From contig CAWAYQ010000032.1 of assembly GCA_963786225.1 (NCBI GenBank), forward strand, positions 470,795 to 534,794: 64,000 bases of DNA. Direction: 5' to 3'. Source of the stretch: Flaviflagellibacter sp963786225 (GTDB taxonomy: Bacteria > Pseudomonadota > Alphaproteobacteria > Rhizobiales > Methylopilaceae). The notes under the pieces were generated by a model. The model was given only the letters and a program-made list of their open reading frames with translations. It had not been told where the DNA came from and made no database searches. Shown piece after piece: positions 53,946 to 63,988 of this stretch. The translations under genes were made by a program, and so were the position numbers. Positions within the stretch are counted from its first letter, which is position 1. Every line of letters begins with the position of its first letter.

Positions 53946-55846
53946 CCCCCGTCCGCATCTCCGTGATCGGAGCCTATCGCAAAGCGTTCGGCCTTCTCCT
54001 GGCGGAACGCGGGCGCACGATCGCCCTCATCCTGTCCGGCGTCTTCATCGCGGCCCTTCAGGTCGCAGAGCCGGTTCTGTTCGGCCGCGCCATCGATGCG
54101 ATGACGGCGGATGCGCCGTCGCTTCACCTGATCTTGCTCTGGGCGGGCGCGGGCTTTGGCGCATTCCTGTTCGGCCTCGTCGTCGCGCTTGTCGCAGACC
54201 GGCTCTGCCACCGCCGTCGGCTTACTGCGATGGCGGCCTATCTCGAACACGTACTGACATTGCCGGCCTCGTTTCATTCGGAAGCGCGGTCCGGGCAGTT
54301 GATGCGGATCATGACCGTCGGCGTCGATTCCATGTTCGTGCTCTGGCTCGCCATCCTGCGCGAACATTTCACCAGTCTTGTGTCGCTGCTCGTCTTGATC
54401 CCAATCGCGTTCTGGATGAACTGGAAGCTCGCGCTTCTGCTTCTCGCGCTGATGGTCATTTATGTCTGCGTCAACGCACTCGTCATTCGCCGCACCAGCG
54501 GCGGGCAGGCGGACGTCGAAGCGCGGTTCAGCGACATATCCGGCCGGGTCGGCGATCTGTTCGGCAATGTCTCGGTGCTGCAGAGCTTCCTTGCGGTGCC
54601 GACCGAACTCGCCGCCATCCGCCGTTCGCTCGCAACCCTGCTTGAGACCCAGTATCCGGTGTTGAACTGGTGGGCGGTGATGAGCGTGCTGACGCGCGCG
54701 GCGTCCTCGCTGTCGATCGTCGCGATTTTCGCCCTCGGCGCCATGCTGCGCGGCGTGGAAGGCACATCGGTCGGCGAGATCGTTTCGTTTGTCGGCTTTT
54801 CGAACATGCTGATCGGCCGGCTCGACCAGATGACCGGTTTCGTGATGAGCGTGTTCTTCCGCGGGCCGCAACTCGTCCAGTTCTTCGAGATCATGGACGA
54901 GCGGCCGGGACCGGCGGAGAAGCCGGGCGCTCCGGCGCTGGCCGTTAGCTCCGGCCACGTCGTGTTCGACGACGTTGCGTTCCGCTATCCCACGGGTTCG
55001 GGCGGATTGAGCGGGCTGAGCTTCGAGGCGAAGCCCGGCGAGACGGTGGCGCTGGTCGGCGCGACCGGGTCGGGAAAATCGACGACGCTCGCTCTGCTGC
55101 AGCGCGCCTGGGACCCGCAGGCCGGGCGCATCCTGATCGACGGGCAGGACATCCGCGACGTGACTTTGTCGTCGCTTCACGGGGCCATCGCGGTCGTGTT
55201 TCAGGATGCCGGACTGTTCAATCGGTCGATTGCCGAGAACATCCGCATGGGCCGGCTCGATGCCAGTGATGCCGAGATCGAAGCGGCTGCGAAACTCGCC
55301 GAGGCGCACGATTTCATCGCGGGCAAGGAAGAGGCCTATCTCACAATGGTCGGCGAGCGCGGGCAGGGGTTGTCCGGCGGCGAGCGCCAGCGCATCGCGG
55401 TCGCTCGCGCGCTGCTGAAGAACGCCCCGATCCTCATCCTCGACGAAGCGACCTCCGCGCTTGACGTGGCCACCGAGGCCCGGGTGCAGGCGGCTCTGGA
55501 ACGGCTCCGCGCCGGCCGCTCGACCTTCGTCATCGCCCATCGGCTGTCGACCGTGCGCTCCGCGGACCGGATCGTCGTCCTCGAAAATGGCCAGGTGGCG
55601 GAGCAGGGCGGGTTCGACGATCTGGTGGCCCAAGGCGGCCTCTTTAGCCGTTTGGTCGAGGCCGGCGGATTCACCCGGCCGAAAGCTTCCAGCGAACCCG
55701 GTGAGATCGAAAAAAGCCTTACTTCCTTGACAAGACCCTGCCTCCCGCCTAATTCCGGATCAGCTGTTGGCACTCACCTAGGGCGAGTGCTAGCAGCCCC
55801 CATTCAAGGCTCGGCCAAACGCCAAAACCTGAGGAAAAACCCATGA
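53942..55846 (+). CDS. ndvA: Cyclic beta-1,2-glucan ABC exporter, NdvA/ChvA-like
   Basis: Half-transporter exporting cyclic beta-1,2-glucan to the periplasm. The membrane domain (ISVIGAYRKAFGLLLAERGR) is followed by an ATPase with VGATGSGKSTTLALLQRAW, LSGGERQRIAVARALL, ILILDEATSALD and IAHRLST. The native protein is near 588 residues; here the frame is 634. The last 50 residues are unlike the family and run through the groES promoter and CIRCE box into groES itself. A lost stop or a 3' frameshift near 55690-55710 is likely. Confidence 0.88.
   Translation: MTPVRISVIGAYRKAFGLLLAERGRTIALILSGVFIAALQVAEPVLFGRAIDAMTADAPSLHLILLWAGAGFGAFLFGLVVALVADRLCHRRRLTAMAAYLEHVLTLPASFHSEARSGQLMRIMTVGVDSMFVLWLAILREHFTSLVSLLVLIPIAFWMNWKLALLLLALMVIYVCVNALVIRRTSGGQADVEARFSDISGRVGDLFGNVSVLQSFLAVPTELAAIRRSLATLLETQYPVLNWWAVMSVLTRAASSLSIVAIFALGAMLRGVEGTSVGEIVSFVGFSNMLIGRLDQMTGFVMSVFFRGPQLVQFFEIMDERPGPAEKPGAPALAVSSGHVVFDDVAFRYPTGSGGLSGLSFEAKPGETVALVGATGSGKSTTLALLQRAWDPQAGRILIDGQDIRDVTLSSLHGAIAVVFQDAGLFNRSIAENIRMGRLDASDAEIEAAAKLAEAHDFIAGKEEAYLTMVGERGQGLSGGERQRIAVARALLKNAPILILDEATSALDVATEARVQAALERLRAGRSTFVIAHRLSTVRSADRIVVLENGQVAEQGGFDDLVAQGGLFSRLVEAGGFTRPKASSEPGEIEKSLTSLTRPCLPPNSGSAVGTHLGRVLAAPIQGSAKRQNLRKNP
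55727..55755 (+). promoter_or_regulatory. Candidate groESL promoter
   Basis: TTGACA (55727-55732), 17 bases, then TAATTC (55750-55755), placed just upstream of the CIRCE operator. CTTGAC also fits the -35 of heat-shock sigma factor promoters in alphaproteobacteria. Confidence 0.5.
55767..55793. promoter_or_regulatory. CIRCE element (HrcA operator)
   Basis: TTGGCACTC-N9-GAGTGCTAG matches the CIRCE consensus TTAGCACTC-N9-GAGTGCTAA at 16 of 18 bases. It lies 49 bases upstream of groES. HrcA binding here represses groESL at normal temperature. Confidence 0.93.
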
Positions 55847-56130
55847 AATTTCGTCCGCTGCACGACCGGGTCGTCGTCCGCCGCCTGACCGCTGAAGAGA
55901 AGACCAAGGGCGGCATCATCATTCCCGATACCGCTCAGGAAAAGCCCCAGGAGGGCGAAGTCGTGGCCGTCGGCCCCGGCGGCCGCGATGAGGCCGGCAA
56001 GCTGACCCCGATCGACCTCAAGAAGGGCGACAAGGTCCTGTTCGGCAAGTGGTCGGGCACCGAGGTCAAGATCGACGGTGAGGACCTCCTCATCATGAAG
56101 GAATCCGATGTTCTGGGCGTGATCGGCTGA
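55843..56130 (+). CDS. groES: Co-chaperonin GroES
   Basis: The 95-residue lid of the GroEL chamber. It starts MKFRPLHDRVVVRRLTAEEK, has the mobile loop TKGGIIIPDTAQEKPQEG and ends ESDVLGVIG. The frame is intact with standard length, preceded by CIRCE and followed 39 bases later by groEL after GGAAG. Confidence 0.98.
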   Translation: MKFRPLHDRVVVRRLTAEEKTKGGIIIPDTAQEKPQEGEVVAVGPGGRDEAGKLTPIDLKKGDKVLFGKWSGTEVKIDGEDLLIMKESDVLGVIG

Positions 56131-56169
56131 TCGCCTCCGCTCCAACCCGTTAGATAAAGGAAGACCAAC

Positions 56170-57822
<1,653 letters not shown>

Positions 57823-57846
57823 TCCAGCCAACCCTGAAAATGCAGA

Positions 57847-57877
57847 AGGGCGCGGCTTCGGCCGCGCCCTTTTTTTG
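57847..57877 (+). terminator. Rho-independent terminator after groEL
   Basis: AGGGCGCGGC-TTCG-GCCGCGCCCT is a perfect 10-bp stem with a UUCG-type loop, followed by seven T. It begins 25 bases after the groEL stop. Confidence 0.95.
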
Positions 57878-57892
57878 CGTTTCCTCGAATCG

Positions 57893-58120
57893 TCAGGCGG
57901 CGGCGCTGTCGTCCGCGCCCGCTGTATGAAGCTGCGAAATCTGCCTCACGCGTTCTTCGGTGGCGCGCAGGCGGTAGCTCTGTTCCAGATCACGGTAGCG
58001 CAGGCATTCCTCCAACGTCGCCGCGCCCTCGGCGAGCCCGGCGAAATCGTCCGCCTTGCGTTCGAACTCCTCGGCCACGGAAGGTCCGGCATTCGGAATC
58101 GCGATTCCGGATGTGATCAT
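57893..58120 (-). CDS. Small helical hypothetical protein
   Basis: A 75-residue acidic protein from ATG 58120, preceded by GGGGAG, which makes this start better than the TTG five codons upstream. EEFERKADDFAGLAEGAATLEECLRYRDLEQSYRL predicts alpha helices that may form a coiled coil. No membrane segment or known family. It is convergent with groEL. Confidence 0.6.
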   Translation of the reverse strand: MITSGIAIPNAGPSVAEEFERKADDFAGLAEGAATLEECLRYRDLEQSYRLRATEERVRQISQLHTAGADDSAAA

Positions 58121-58266
58121 CTGGTTACTCCCCAACTGTCTACGGAAAATCAGGCGCGCATAGAACGCGAAACCGGGGTCCTTGGTTCCACGTTTTGGGC
58201 CGCGCCCGTGTCCGCCTTTAGGAGCATTTCCGGCCGATCCGGACTACTGCCGGCCTGCCCTGAACA

Positions 58267-58291
58267 GGAACCGTTACCTGTTTCGCGAGTT
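58267..58291 (+). promoter_or_regulatory. EcfG-type general stress promoter (candidate)
   Basis: GGAAC (58267-58271), 16 bases, then AGTT (58288-58291) resembles the alphaproteobacterial general-stress sigma consensus GGAAC-N16/17-CGTT. It lies about 75 bases upstream of the UPF0391 gene. Confidence 0.45.
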
Positions 58292-58364
58292 GGAAATGGC
58301 GAGAAGCGGTTGCATCCGCTTCCAGGCAACAGCGCCTTCGGGCGGCAATTCGAGGAGGAGACCC

Positions 58365-58544
58365 ATGCTCGGTTGGGCCCTGACTTTCCTGATCGTCGCG
58401 CTCGTCGCGGCCGCGTTCGGTTTCGGTGGCCTGGCGGGCACCGCGATCGAGATCGCCAAGATCATCTTCTTCATCGCGATCGTTCTGTTCGTGATTTCGG
58501 CCGTGTTCGGCTTTATGCGCGGCGGACGCCCGCCTATAGCCTGA
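58365..58544 (+). CDS. UPF0391 membrane protein (DUF1328)
   Basis: A 59-residue protein with two transmembrane helices (LGWALTFLIVALVAAAFGFG and IIFFIAIVLFVISAVFGFM) joined by GLAGTAIEIAK, matching UPF0391 over its full length. GAGGAGG is the ribosome binding site. A strong hairpin terminator follows. Related genes are often stress induced, consistent with the EcfG-like promoter candidate. Confidence 0.93.
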   Translation: MLGWALTFLIVALVAAAFGFGGLAGTAIEIAKIIFFIAIVLFVISAVFGFMRGGRPPIA

Positions 58545-58560
58545 CGGCTCAGCTTCGATT

Positions 58561-58590
58561 AAAAGGCCCGCGCTTCGGCGCGGGCCTTTT
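58561..58590 (+). terminator. Rho-independent terminator
   Basis: AAAAGGCCCGCGC-TTCG-GCGCGGGCCTTTT is a perfect 13-bp stem whose right arm ends in four T. It starts 17 bases after the UPF0391 stop. Confidence 0.92.
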
Positions 58591-58662
58591 CATGTCGCAA
58601 AGACTTGAGGTGCGCGTGCCATATTTCTGGCTAAGCTCGCGCAAAATTGGGAGGAGCCCGTA

Positions 58663-59523
58663 ATGGACCAGCGCATCATCGATCTCTACGACCGTTTTAC
58701 CCACGGCCAGCTGTCGCGCCGCGATTTCATGGATCGCCTGGCCAAGGTCGCAGGTTCCGCCACCGCTGCCGCGGCCCTGTTGCCGGTCCTGACCAACAAT
58801 TACGCCCAGGCCGCGATCGTGCCGGACGACGATGCGCGCCTCGTCATCGAGCGCGTCTCCTATCCCGCGCCGGGCGGCGAGGTGAAGGGCTATCTCGTCC
58901 GCCTCAAGGAAGGCGCGGCCAAACGCCCGTCCGTCATCGTCGTTCACGAGAACCGCGGTCTCAACCCGCACATCGAGGACGTCACGCGGCGCATGGCGCT
59001 CGACGGCTTCCTCGCATTTGCGCCGGATCTCCTGACCCCGTTGGGGGGAACGCCCGCGAACGAGGATCAGGCGCGCGACATGATCGCGAAGCTCGATGCC
59101 GGCCAGACGCTCGCGAACCTCGTCGCGGCGGTCGATTTCCTCGGCAAAAATGAATTGTCGAACGGCAAGGTCGGCGCGGTCGGCTTCTGCTGGGGCGGCG
59201 GCAAGGTCAACGAACTCGCGGCGGCATCCCCTGCGCTCGCCGCGGGCGTCGCCTATTACGGCATGCAGATCCCGGCCGGCAAGGTCGCGGCGATCAAGGC
59301 TCCCTTGATGCTGCACTATGCCGGTCTCGACGAGCGTGTGAATGCCGGCATCGGCGCCTACAAAGCGGCGTTGGACGCCGCGGGCAAGACCTATGAAGTG
59401 TATATCTACGAAGGCGCGAACCACGCTTTCAACAATGACACCAACACCGCGCGCTACGACAAGGCGGCAGCCGATCTCGCCTGGAAACGCACCGTCGATT
59501 TCCTGAACAAGAATCTGAGCTGA
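58663..59523 (+). CDS. Dienelactone hydrolase family protein, Tat-exported
   Basis: An alpha/beta hydrolase of the dienelactone hydrolase type. The triad is visible as Cys in GFCWGGG, Asp in AGLDERVN and His in GANHAF, with the conserved glutamate in VHENRGLNPHIEDV. The N-terminus has a twin-arginine signal (SRRDFMDRLAKVAG, then an alanine-rich stretch to YAQA), so the enzyme probably folds in the cytoplasm and is exported. Length is 286 residues. The physiological substrate is unknown. Confidence 0.9.
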   Translation: MDQRIIDLYDRFTHGQLSRRDFMDRLAKVAGSATAAAALLPVLTNNYAQAAIVPDDDARLVIERVSYPAPGGEVKGYLVRLKEGAAKRPSVIVVHENRGLNPHIEDVTRRMALDGFLAFAPDLLTPLGGTPANEDQARDMIAKLDAGQTLANLVAAVDFLGKNELSNGKVGAVGFCWGGGKVNELAAASPALAAGVAYYGMQIPAGKVAAIKAPLMLHYAGLDERVNAGIGAYKAALDAAGKTYEVYIYEGANHAFNNDTNTARYDKAAADLAWKRTVDFLNKNLS

Positions 59524-59526
59524 CGT

Positions 59527-60159
59527 TCAGGGCAAAGGAAGCTTCAGCCAGGTCGAAAACCCGTCGAGCACTTCTGTTACGGCGACGGCGGCGAGGATCG
59601 TGCCCATGACGCGGCTGATAACGCTCGTGCCCGCGCGTCCAATCAGGTTCTCGACGCGCCTGGCGATGAACAGAAGCATGAGCTGGATCAAGAGGATTAC
59701 GGCTATCACCACGACGGTCTGCGCCTGATCGGGGATGTTGTGGCGCGCATCGTCGGTGAGCAGAACGACGGCGAGCATCGCGCCGGGGCTCGCGATCGCC
59801 GGAATGGCGAGAGGAAAAACCGCAGCCTGGCGCGGCGACTGTTTCGCCAGCAGTGCTTCTTTCGAATGTTCCGCTTGATCGAAGATCATGCCGAGAGCAA
59901 ACAGGAAAAGCACAATGCCGGCGGCAATCTGGAACGCCGTCAGCGGCACATTGATCAGCTGAAGGATCACCTGACCGGCGACCACAAAAAACAGCAGCAC
60001 GCAGAAGGCTACGATTACGGCATGCACCGCGATCGCCCGCGCCTCCTGCCTGGTCCGTTTGCCTGCGATGGCGAGATAAACCGGCAGCGATCCGAGCGGA
60101 TCGATGACAACCGTGAGCGTCATGAATTCCGACAGCCTTTCCTGGAAGACGGCCATCAC
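59527..60159 (-). CDS. MarC family membrane protein
   Basis: A 210-residue protein with six hydrophobic helices. The MarC/UPF0056 features are VVIDPLGSLPVYLAIAG, FQIAAGIVLFLFALGMIF and FPLAIPAIASPGAMLAVVLL. The GTG start overlaps the hisG stop (GTGA), so it is probably the last gene of the hisZ-hisG operon. The function of MarC proteins is unclear. Confidence 0.9.
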   Translation of the reverse strand: MMAVFQERLSEFMTLTVVIDPLGSLPVYLAIAGKRTRQEARAIAVHAVIVAFCVLLFFVVAGQVILQLINVPLTAFQIAAGIVLFLFALGMIFDQAEHSKEALLAKQSPRQAAVFPLAIPAIASPGAMLAVVLLTDDARHNIPDQAQTVVVIAVILLIQLMLLFIARRVENLIGRAGTSVISRVMGTILAAVAVTEVLDGFSTWLKLPLP

Positions 60160-61136
60160 CGGATGCCTTGCAGTGCCGCGAGCAGCCGCTCGTTCAGTGG
60201 GTTCTCGGACTGAAACACATCGTCGAGATTTGCCGTCGAAACCGTGTCCGCGCCAAGACCCATCAGCCAGTCGGCCAACGGATAAATCGCGGTGCTCGGC
60301 ACATGCAAAGTCAGTGGCCCGTCCGCCGCGATTCCGAACGGGGCGGTAGCGCCGAACCTGGCGGCTGCTTCCTTCGCGATCTTGGCGCGGTCACCCTTCG
60401 GGGCGGCCTTCACTTCCTGCACCGCGCGCGCCCGCGCCGCGGCGCCGAGCCGAGCAAGGATCGTACGTGCGGCATCACGCGCCGTCGGGTTCCAGTCGGC
60501 ACGAAGTCCCGCGACGAGGTTTGCCTCGCTCCTCAGGATCAGCCCGTCATCGAGAATTTTCAGCGCGTTCGCGGCAAGCGTCGAGCCGGTCGTGGTGATG
60601 TCGACGATCACGTCCGCCGTACCGGACGCAGGCGCGCCTTCGGTCGCGCCCAGGCTTTCGACGATGCGGTAGTCGCCGACGCCGTTAAGCGCGAAAAAGC
60701 TCCGCGTCAGTGCGATGTATTTCGTCGCGACCCGCAGCGGTCGGCCGTGGCTCGATCGGAAGCGCGCCGCGACATCGTCCAGGTCGGCCATCGTACGGAC
60801 ATCGATCCAGGCCTGCGGCACGGCGACCACGACATTGGCGGGGCCGAAGCCGAGCGGCGCAAGCAGCAGGACACGTTCATCGGCCTGCGGCACCTGTTCG
60901 CGAATCAAATCCTCGCCCGTTACGCCGAGATGCACATTGCCGGCGGACAGCTCCTTGGCGATTTCGCTCGCGGAGAGAAACAGAACCTGCGCGCCTTCGA
61001 GGCCCGAAACCGCGCCGCGATAATCGCGTGCGCCCCCCGGCCGCACGACGGGCAACCCGGCCTGCGCGAAGAAGGAGAAGGCGTTTTCCTGAAGCCTGCC
61101 CTTGGAGGGGACGGCGAGAAGCAGGGGATCGCTCAT
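60156..61136 (-). CDS. hisG: ATP phosphoribosyltransferase
   Basis: First enzyme of histidine synthesis: ATP plus PRPP to phosphoribosyl-ATP. The 326-residue protein has LLLAVPSKGRLQENAFSFF, NVHLGVTGEDLIREQ, RVATKYIALTRSFFA and ADVIVDITTTGSTLAANAL (PRPP loop). Its size and neighbouring hisZ suggest it needs the HisZ regulatory subunit. The start overlaps the hisZ stop by ATGA. Confidence 0.95.
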   Translation of the reverse strand: MSDPLLLAVPSKGRLQENAFSFFAQAGLPVVRPGGARDYRGAVSGLEGAQVLFLSASEIAKELSAGNVHLGVTGEDLIREQVPQADERVLLLAPLGFGPANVVVAVPQAWIDVRTMADLDDVAARFRSSHGRPLRVATKYIALTRSFFALNGVGDYRIVESLGATEGAPASGTADVIVDITTTGSTLAANALKILDDGLILRSEANLVAGLRADWNPTARDAARTILARLGAAARARAVQEVKAAPKGDRAKIAKEAAARFGATAPFGIAADGPLTLHVPSTAIYPLADWLMGLGADTVSTANLDDVFQSENPLNERLLAALQGIR

Positions 61137-62509
61137 CGCGCGGCCTCCGTCATGCGTTCCACAAACATCGCGCAGCCGACGGCCGGCACGGCTTCCGGCG
61201 CACCCAAAGTCGCCAGCAGGCCGTCATAGCGTCCGCCGCCGATCAGCGCTCCGAGCGCGGGCAGGCGCGGGGCGCGGAACTCGAAGACGAGGCCGGTGTA
61301 GTAATCGAGCTGCCGCCCGAACGCGGTCGAGAACTGAACCGCGTCCAGATCCACGCCGCGCTTGGCCAGAAGGTCGTTGCGCCGCTCGAACGCATCGAGC
61401 ACGGCGCGCAAGGGCGTGTCGTCTTCCGTCACCGAGAGGGCGCCCGAGAGCCTGGCCTCGACGATCAACGTCCGGATTTCGCCGAGCGCCGTCGCCGGAT
61501 CGCTCTCGATCGTCAGGAATGACGACAGTGCTTCATGGGTCGCCGCGGGCAGGGAGGCGGACGCCCTCAAACGCGCCTGTTCCAGGAAACGCTCCGCGAT
61601 GTCGCCGGCGGTGCGCCCGCCCACCTGGCTGATGCCGGCGAGCGACAGCATGTCCTCGACCACGGCCTTCGCCGCTTTCGGATCGGCGCCGTCGAGGGCG
61701 GCAAGAAACGCGGTGTGGTCGCTGCTTCCGCCCGGCGAGGGCGCGAGTGCCGCGAGATCGCCGCCGAGCCCGCCCTGCCGCGCCGCGTCGCGCATGAGCC
61801 GCCGGCGCCACGCCGCCGGAATGTCGAGGGCGTCGATAAAGGTTACGAACAGCGAGCGGTCGCCGAGCCGAAGCTCACTGTTCTCAATGCCGTAAAGCTC
61901 GAGCGCCTCGGCGCTGCGGGCGATGATCTCCGCCTCAGCGGCCTCACGGTCGGCACGGCCGAAGATTTCGATGCCGGCCTGCTGGAATTCGCCGCCGCCG
62001 GTCTCGCGCTGGCGGAACACCGGTCCGAGATAGAAATAAGCTGCTTCCTTGGCCGGATCGCCCTGGGCGATGTGCATCCGCGCGGTCGGAATGGTCAGAT
62101 CGGGGCGCAGGCACAATTCCTCGCCCTCGGCGTCGGCGGTCAGGAACATACGCCGCCGGAGATCTTCGCCCGACACGTCGAGAAAGGCCGCCGCCGGCTG
62201 CAGGATCGGCGGCTCCACGCGGGCATAGCCCGCATCTGCAAAATTCGCGGTCAGTTCCCCGGCCTTTGCGGCGTCGGAAATCGGCAGGCCTGGCGTGAAC
62301 GCCCGGCCGATCCCCGGCGACCGGCGGATCACCCACTCCGAAAGCGCCCGCCGCGCCGCGCCGGTTGGCTCGTTGTTTTCTTTCTCCCAGCGCGAATAGG
62401 TTGCCTGCGACACGCCGATTTCGGCGGCCGCGGCGGCCTGGGTCAGCCCGGAAAGCTCGCGCAAACGGGCGAGGCTTCGAGGGGAAATGTCAGGTTCGTC
62501 GGTTGTCAT
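61133..62509 (-). CDS. hisZ: HisZ regulatory subunit fused to an N-terminal XRE helix-turn-helix domain
   Basis: HisZ is a catalytically inactive histidyl-tRNA synthetase relative that activates HisG and senses histidine. Residues about 80-458 are HisZ (YARVEPPILQPAAAFLDVSG, RRRMFLTADAEG, YFYLGPVFRQRE, FGRQLDYYTGLVFEFRAP, GGRYDGLL). Residues about 12-59 are an XRE-type domain: LARLRELSGLTQAAAAAEIG and VSQATYSRWEKENNEPTGAA. One uninterrupted frame covers both. A GTG at codon 60 (62330-62332) could start a HisZ-only form. HisG and marC follow with 4-base overlaps. Confidence 0.88.
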   Translation of the reverse strand: MTTDEPDISPRSLARLRELSGLTQAAAAAEIGVSQATYSRWEKENNEPTGAARRALSEWVIRRSPGIGRAFTPGLPISDAAKAGELTANFADAGYARVEPPILQPAAAFLDVSGEDLRRRMFLTADAEGEELCLRPDLTIPTARMHIAQGDPAKEAAYFYLGPVFRQRETGGGEFQQAGIEIFGRADREAAEAEIIARSAEALELYGIENSELRLGDRSLFVTFIDALDIPAAWRRRLMRDAARQGGLGGDLAALAPSPGGSSDHTAFLAALDGADPKAAKAVVEDMLSLAGISQVGGRTAGDIAERFLEQARLRASASLPAATHEALSSFLTIESDPATALGEIRTLIVEARLSGALSVTEDDTPLRAVLDAFERRNDLLAKRGVDLDAVQFSTAFGRQLDYYTGLVFEFRAPRLPALGALIGGGRYDGLLATLGAPEAVPAVGCAMFVERMTEAAR

Positions 62510-62519
62510 GCGGGCGGAA

Positions 62520-62533
62520 TATACATTTGTATA
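62520..62533. promoter_or_regulatory. Candidate operator for the XRE-HisZ protein
   Basis: TATAC-ATTT-GTATA is a perfect 5-4-5 inverted repeat located 10 bases upstream of the hisZ start codon and in the 79-base gap shared with the divergent gene at 62589. Its size fits an XRE-type operator. Regulation by the neighbouring XRE-HisZ protein is an inference. Confidence 0.5.
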
Positions 62534-62588
62534 AAGAGGTGCAACTCCTATTTCAGAGAAGAGTTAGTACTTTCCCCATGACGGTCGA

Positions 62589-62879
62589 ATGAGCGATAAC
62601 CCGACCATGGGTCTGTTCAGCCTCGGTCGCCGCCGCGATCCCGCATCGTCGGAAGCCTCGAAACGCATCGCCGCGCTTGTCCGCGAGACGCTCAAGCTCG
62701 GCGACGAGCATGCGGTCACGGTCAGCGAGATCGATTGCGGGGATGGTGCCTGCGAAGGCGGTGCGGAAACCTTCATCCTTCTGATGCGCAAGGGCGAGCG
62801 CACCAAGGCGGCCAAGGTTTCCAAGGCCATGACCTATGTGTCCGACGAGGACGTGCTGGAAGCGGTCCGCCGCCTCTGA
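62589..62879 (+). CDS. Conserved hypothetical protein
   Basis: A 96-residue protein divergent from hisZ. It contains RIAALVRETLKLGDEHAVTV, then SEIDCGDGACEGGAETFILL and KVSKAMTYVSDEDVLEAVRRL. Similar small proteins with an EIDCGDxAC core are known from rhizobia but have no assigned function. The two cysteines could form a disulfide or bind metal. It may share a control region with the hisZ operon. Confidence 0.7.
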   Translation: MSDNPTMGLFSLGRRRDPASSEASKRIAALVRETLKLGDEHAVTVSEIDCGDGACEGGAETFILLMRKGERTKAAKVSKAMTYVSDEDVLEAVRRL

Positions 62880-62946
62880 CGGTCGCGCCGCAATTCTGAC
62901 GCTGTCTGTGGTAACGTGCCGGGCTATCGAGGGTTGGGAGCCATCA

Positions 62947-63856
62947 ATGTCGATCTCGGTCGACAATCCATCCGCACTTCTGCAGCGCCTTTCTGCCTAT
63001 GCCGGCCGTGTGCTCGTTTCCGTGCGCACGGTTTTCGACCGGATGGCGGCGAACTGGACGAGCACGCGCGCGCTCTGGCGCGGCCGTACCCGCGATCGGC
63101 GCTTCGCGGTGCTGCCTTACAACGGATACCAGATCGTCAATACGCTCGCGGTGTTCATGACCGCGGTTCTCTTTCTGATGTTTGTCCTCGATCCGGCCGT
63201 GACCGCCTGGCGGCCGTCGCTTCCGCCCTCGTCGGTCCCGGTCTTCCGGTTCTTCAACACGGTCGGCGAATGCAGCTGGCTGTTCGCCATCACTTTGCTG
63301 ATCATGATCTTCGGCCTCGCCTCTGATGTGAAGGGGAGGTCGGGGCGCGTCCGGCACGCACATTTCACCCGCGCCGCCGCCGCCGTTCTATCTCTTCGCG
63401 GCCGTCGCGGGCGCCGGCATCATTGCCTCCTTGACCAAGAACACGATCGGCCGCGCGCGGCCCTCGCAGTTCGCCGAGCATGGCGCGTTCGCCTACGATT
63501 TTCTGGCGTTCGTTCCGAAATGGGCGAGCTTCCCGTCAGGCCATGCAACCTCGATCATGGCGCTGGCCGTCGGTCTCGCTTTTCTGATGCCGCGCCTGCG
63601 TTATGTTTTTCTGATGCTCGGTTTCTGGGTCGGCTTCGCGCGTATCGCCACCGGCGCGCATTATCCGTCCGACGTGCTCGCGGGCCTCGCTCTGGGCGCG
63701 GTTTTCGCGTGGCTTCTCGCGCGCCTGTTCGCTCAGCGCCGCATCGTCTTCCGGTTCGATGAGAAGGGGAACGTCGTGCCTCTTCCCTGGGTGCGCGATA
63801 CGGTTCCGATGCTTGGCCGGCGCAAGTGGGCAGAGAAGGCCGCCGCGAAACCGTGA
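62947..63856 (+). CDS. PAP2 family phosphatase (frameshifted)
   Basis: Membrane phosphatase of the PAP2 superfamily, which includes undecaprenyl-pyrophosphate and lipid A phosphatases. The first frame (MSISVDNPSALLQRL) has helices NTLAVFMTAVLFLMFVLDPA and WLFAITLLIMIFGLA. At about 63384 one extra base interrupts it; the other frame has the three PAP2 motifs TKNTIGRARPSQF, FPSGHATS and GFARIATGAHYPSD. Rejoined length is about 302 residues. The substrate is unknown. Confidence 0.85.
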
Positions 63857-63864
63857 GCTTTAAT

Positions 63865-63988
63865 CCCTCCTCCGCGCAGCGGCGGGGGAGGGTCGAGTGC
63901 GCGTAGCGCACCGGGGTGGGGGAGAACCCCACCCGACCGGCCTGCGGCCGGCCATCCTCCCCCTTTCAGGGGAGGGATCAGTCGGCGT
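63865..63988. repeat. Composite palindromic intergenic repeat
   Basis: CCCTCCTCCGC/GCGGGGGAGGG, GGTGGGGG/CCCCACC and CCGGCCTGCGGCCGG are successive inverted repeats, and CCTCCCCC/GGGGAGG closes the element. It follows the PAP2 gene and resembles the repeats at 14.6, 28.2 and 50.3 kb. The window ends just beyond it without another gene. Confidence 0.7.

Noticed and set aside
53846..55633. A 595-codon minus-strand frame opposite ndvA.
   Set aside because: The opposite strand contains all ABC exporter motifs. The antisense product is low-complexity and charged.
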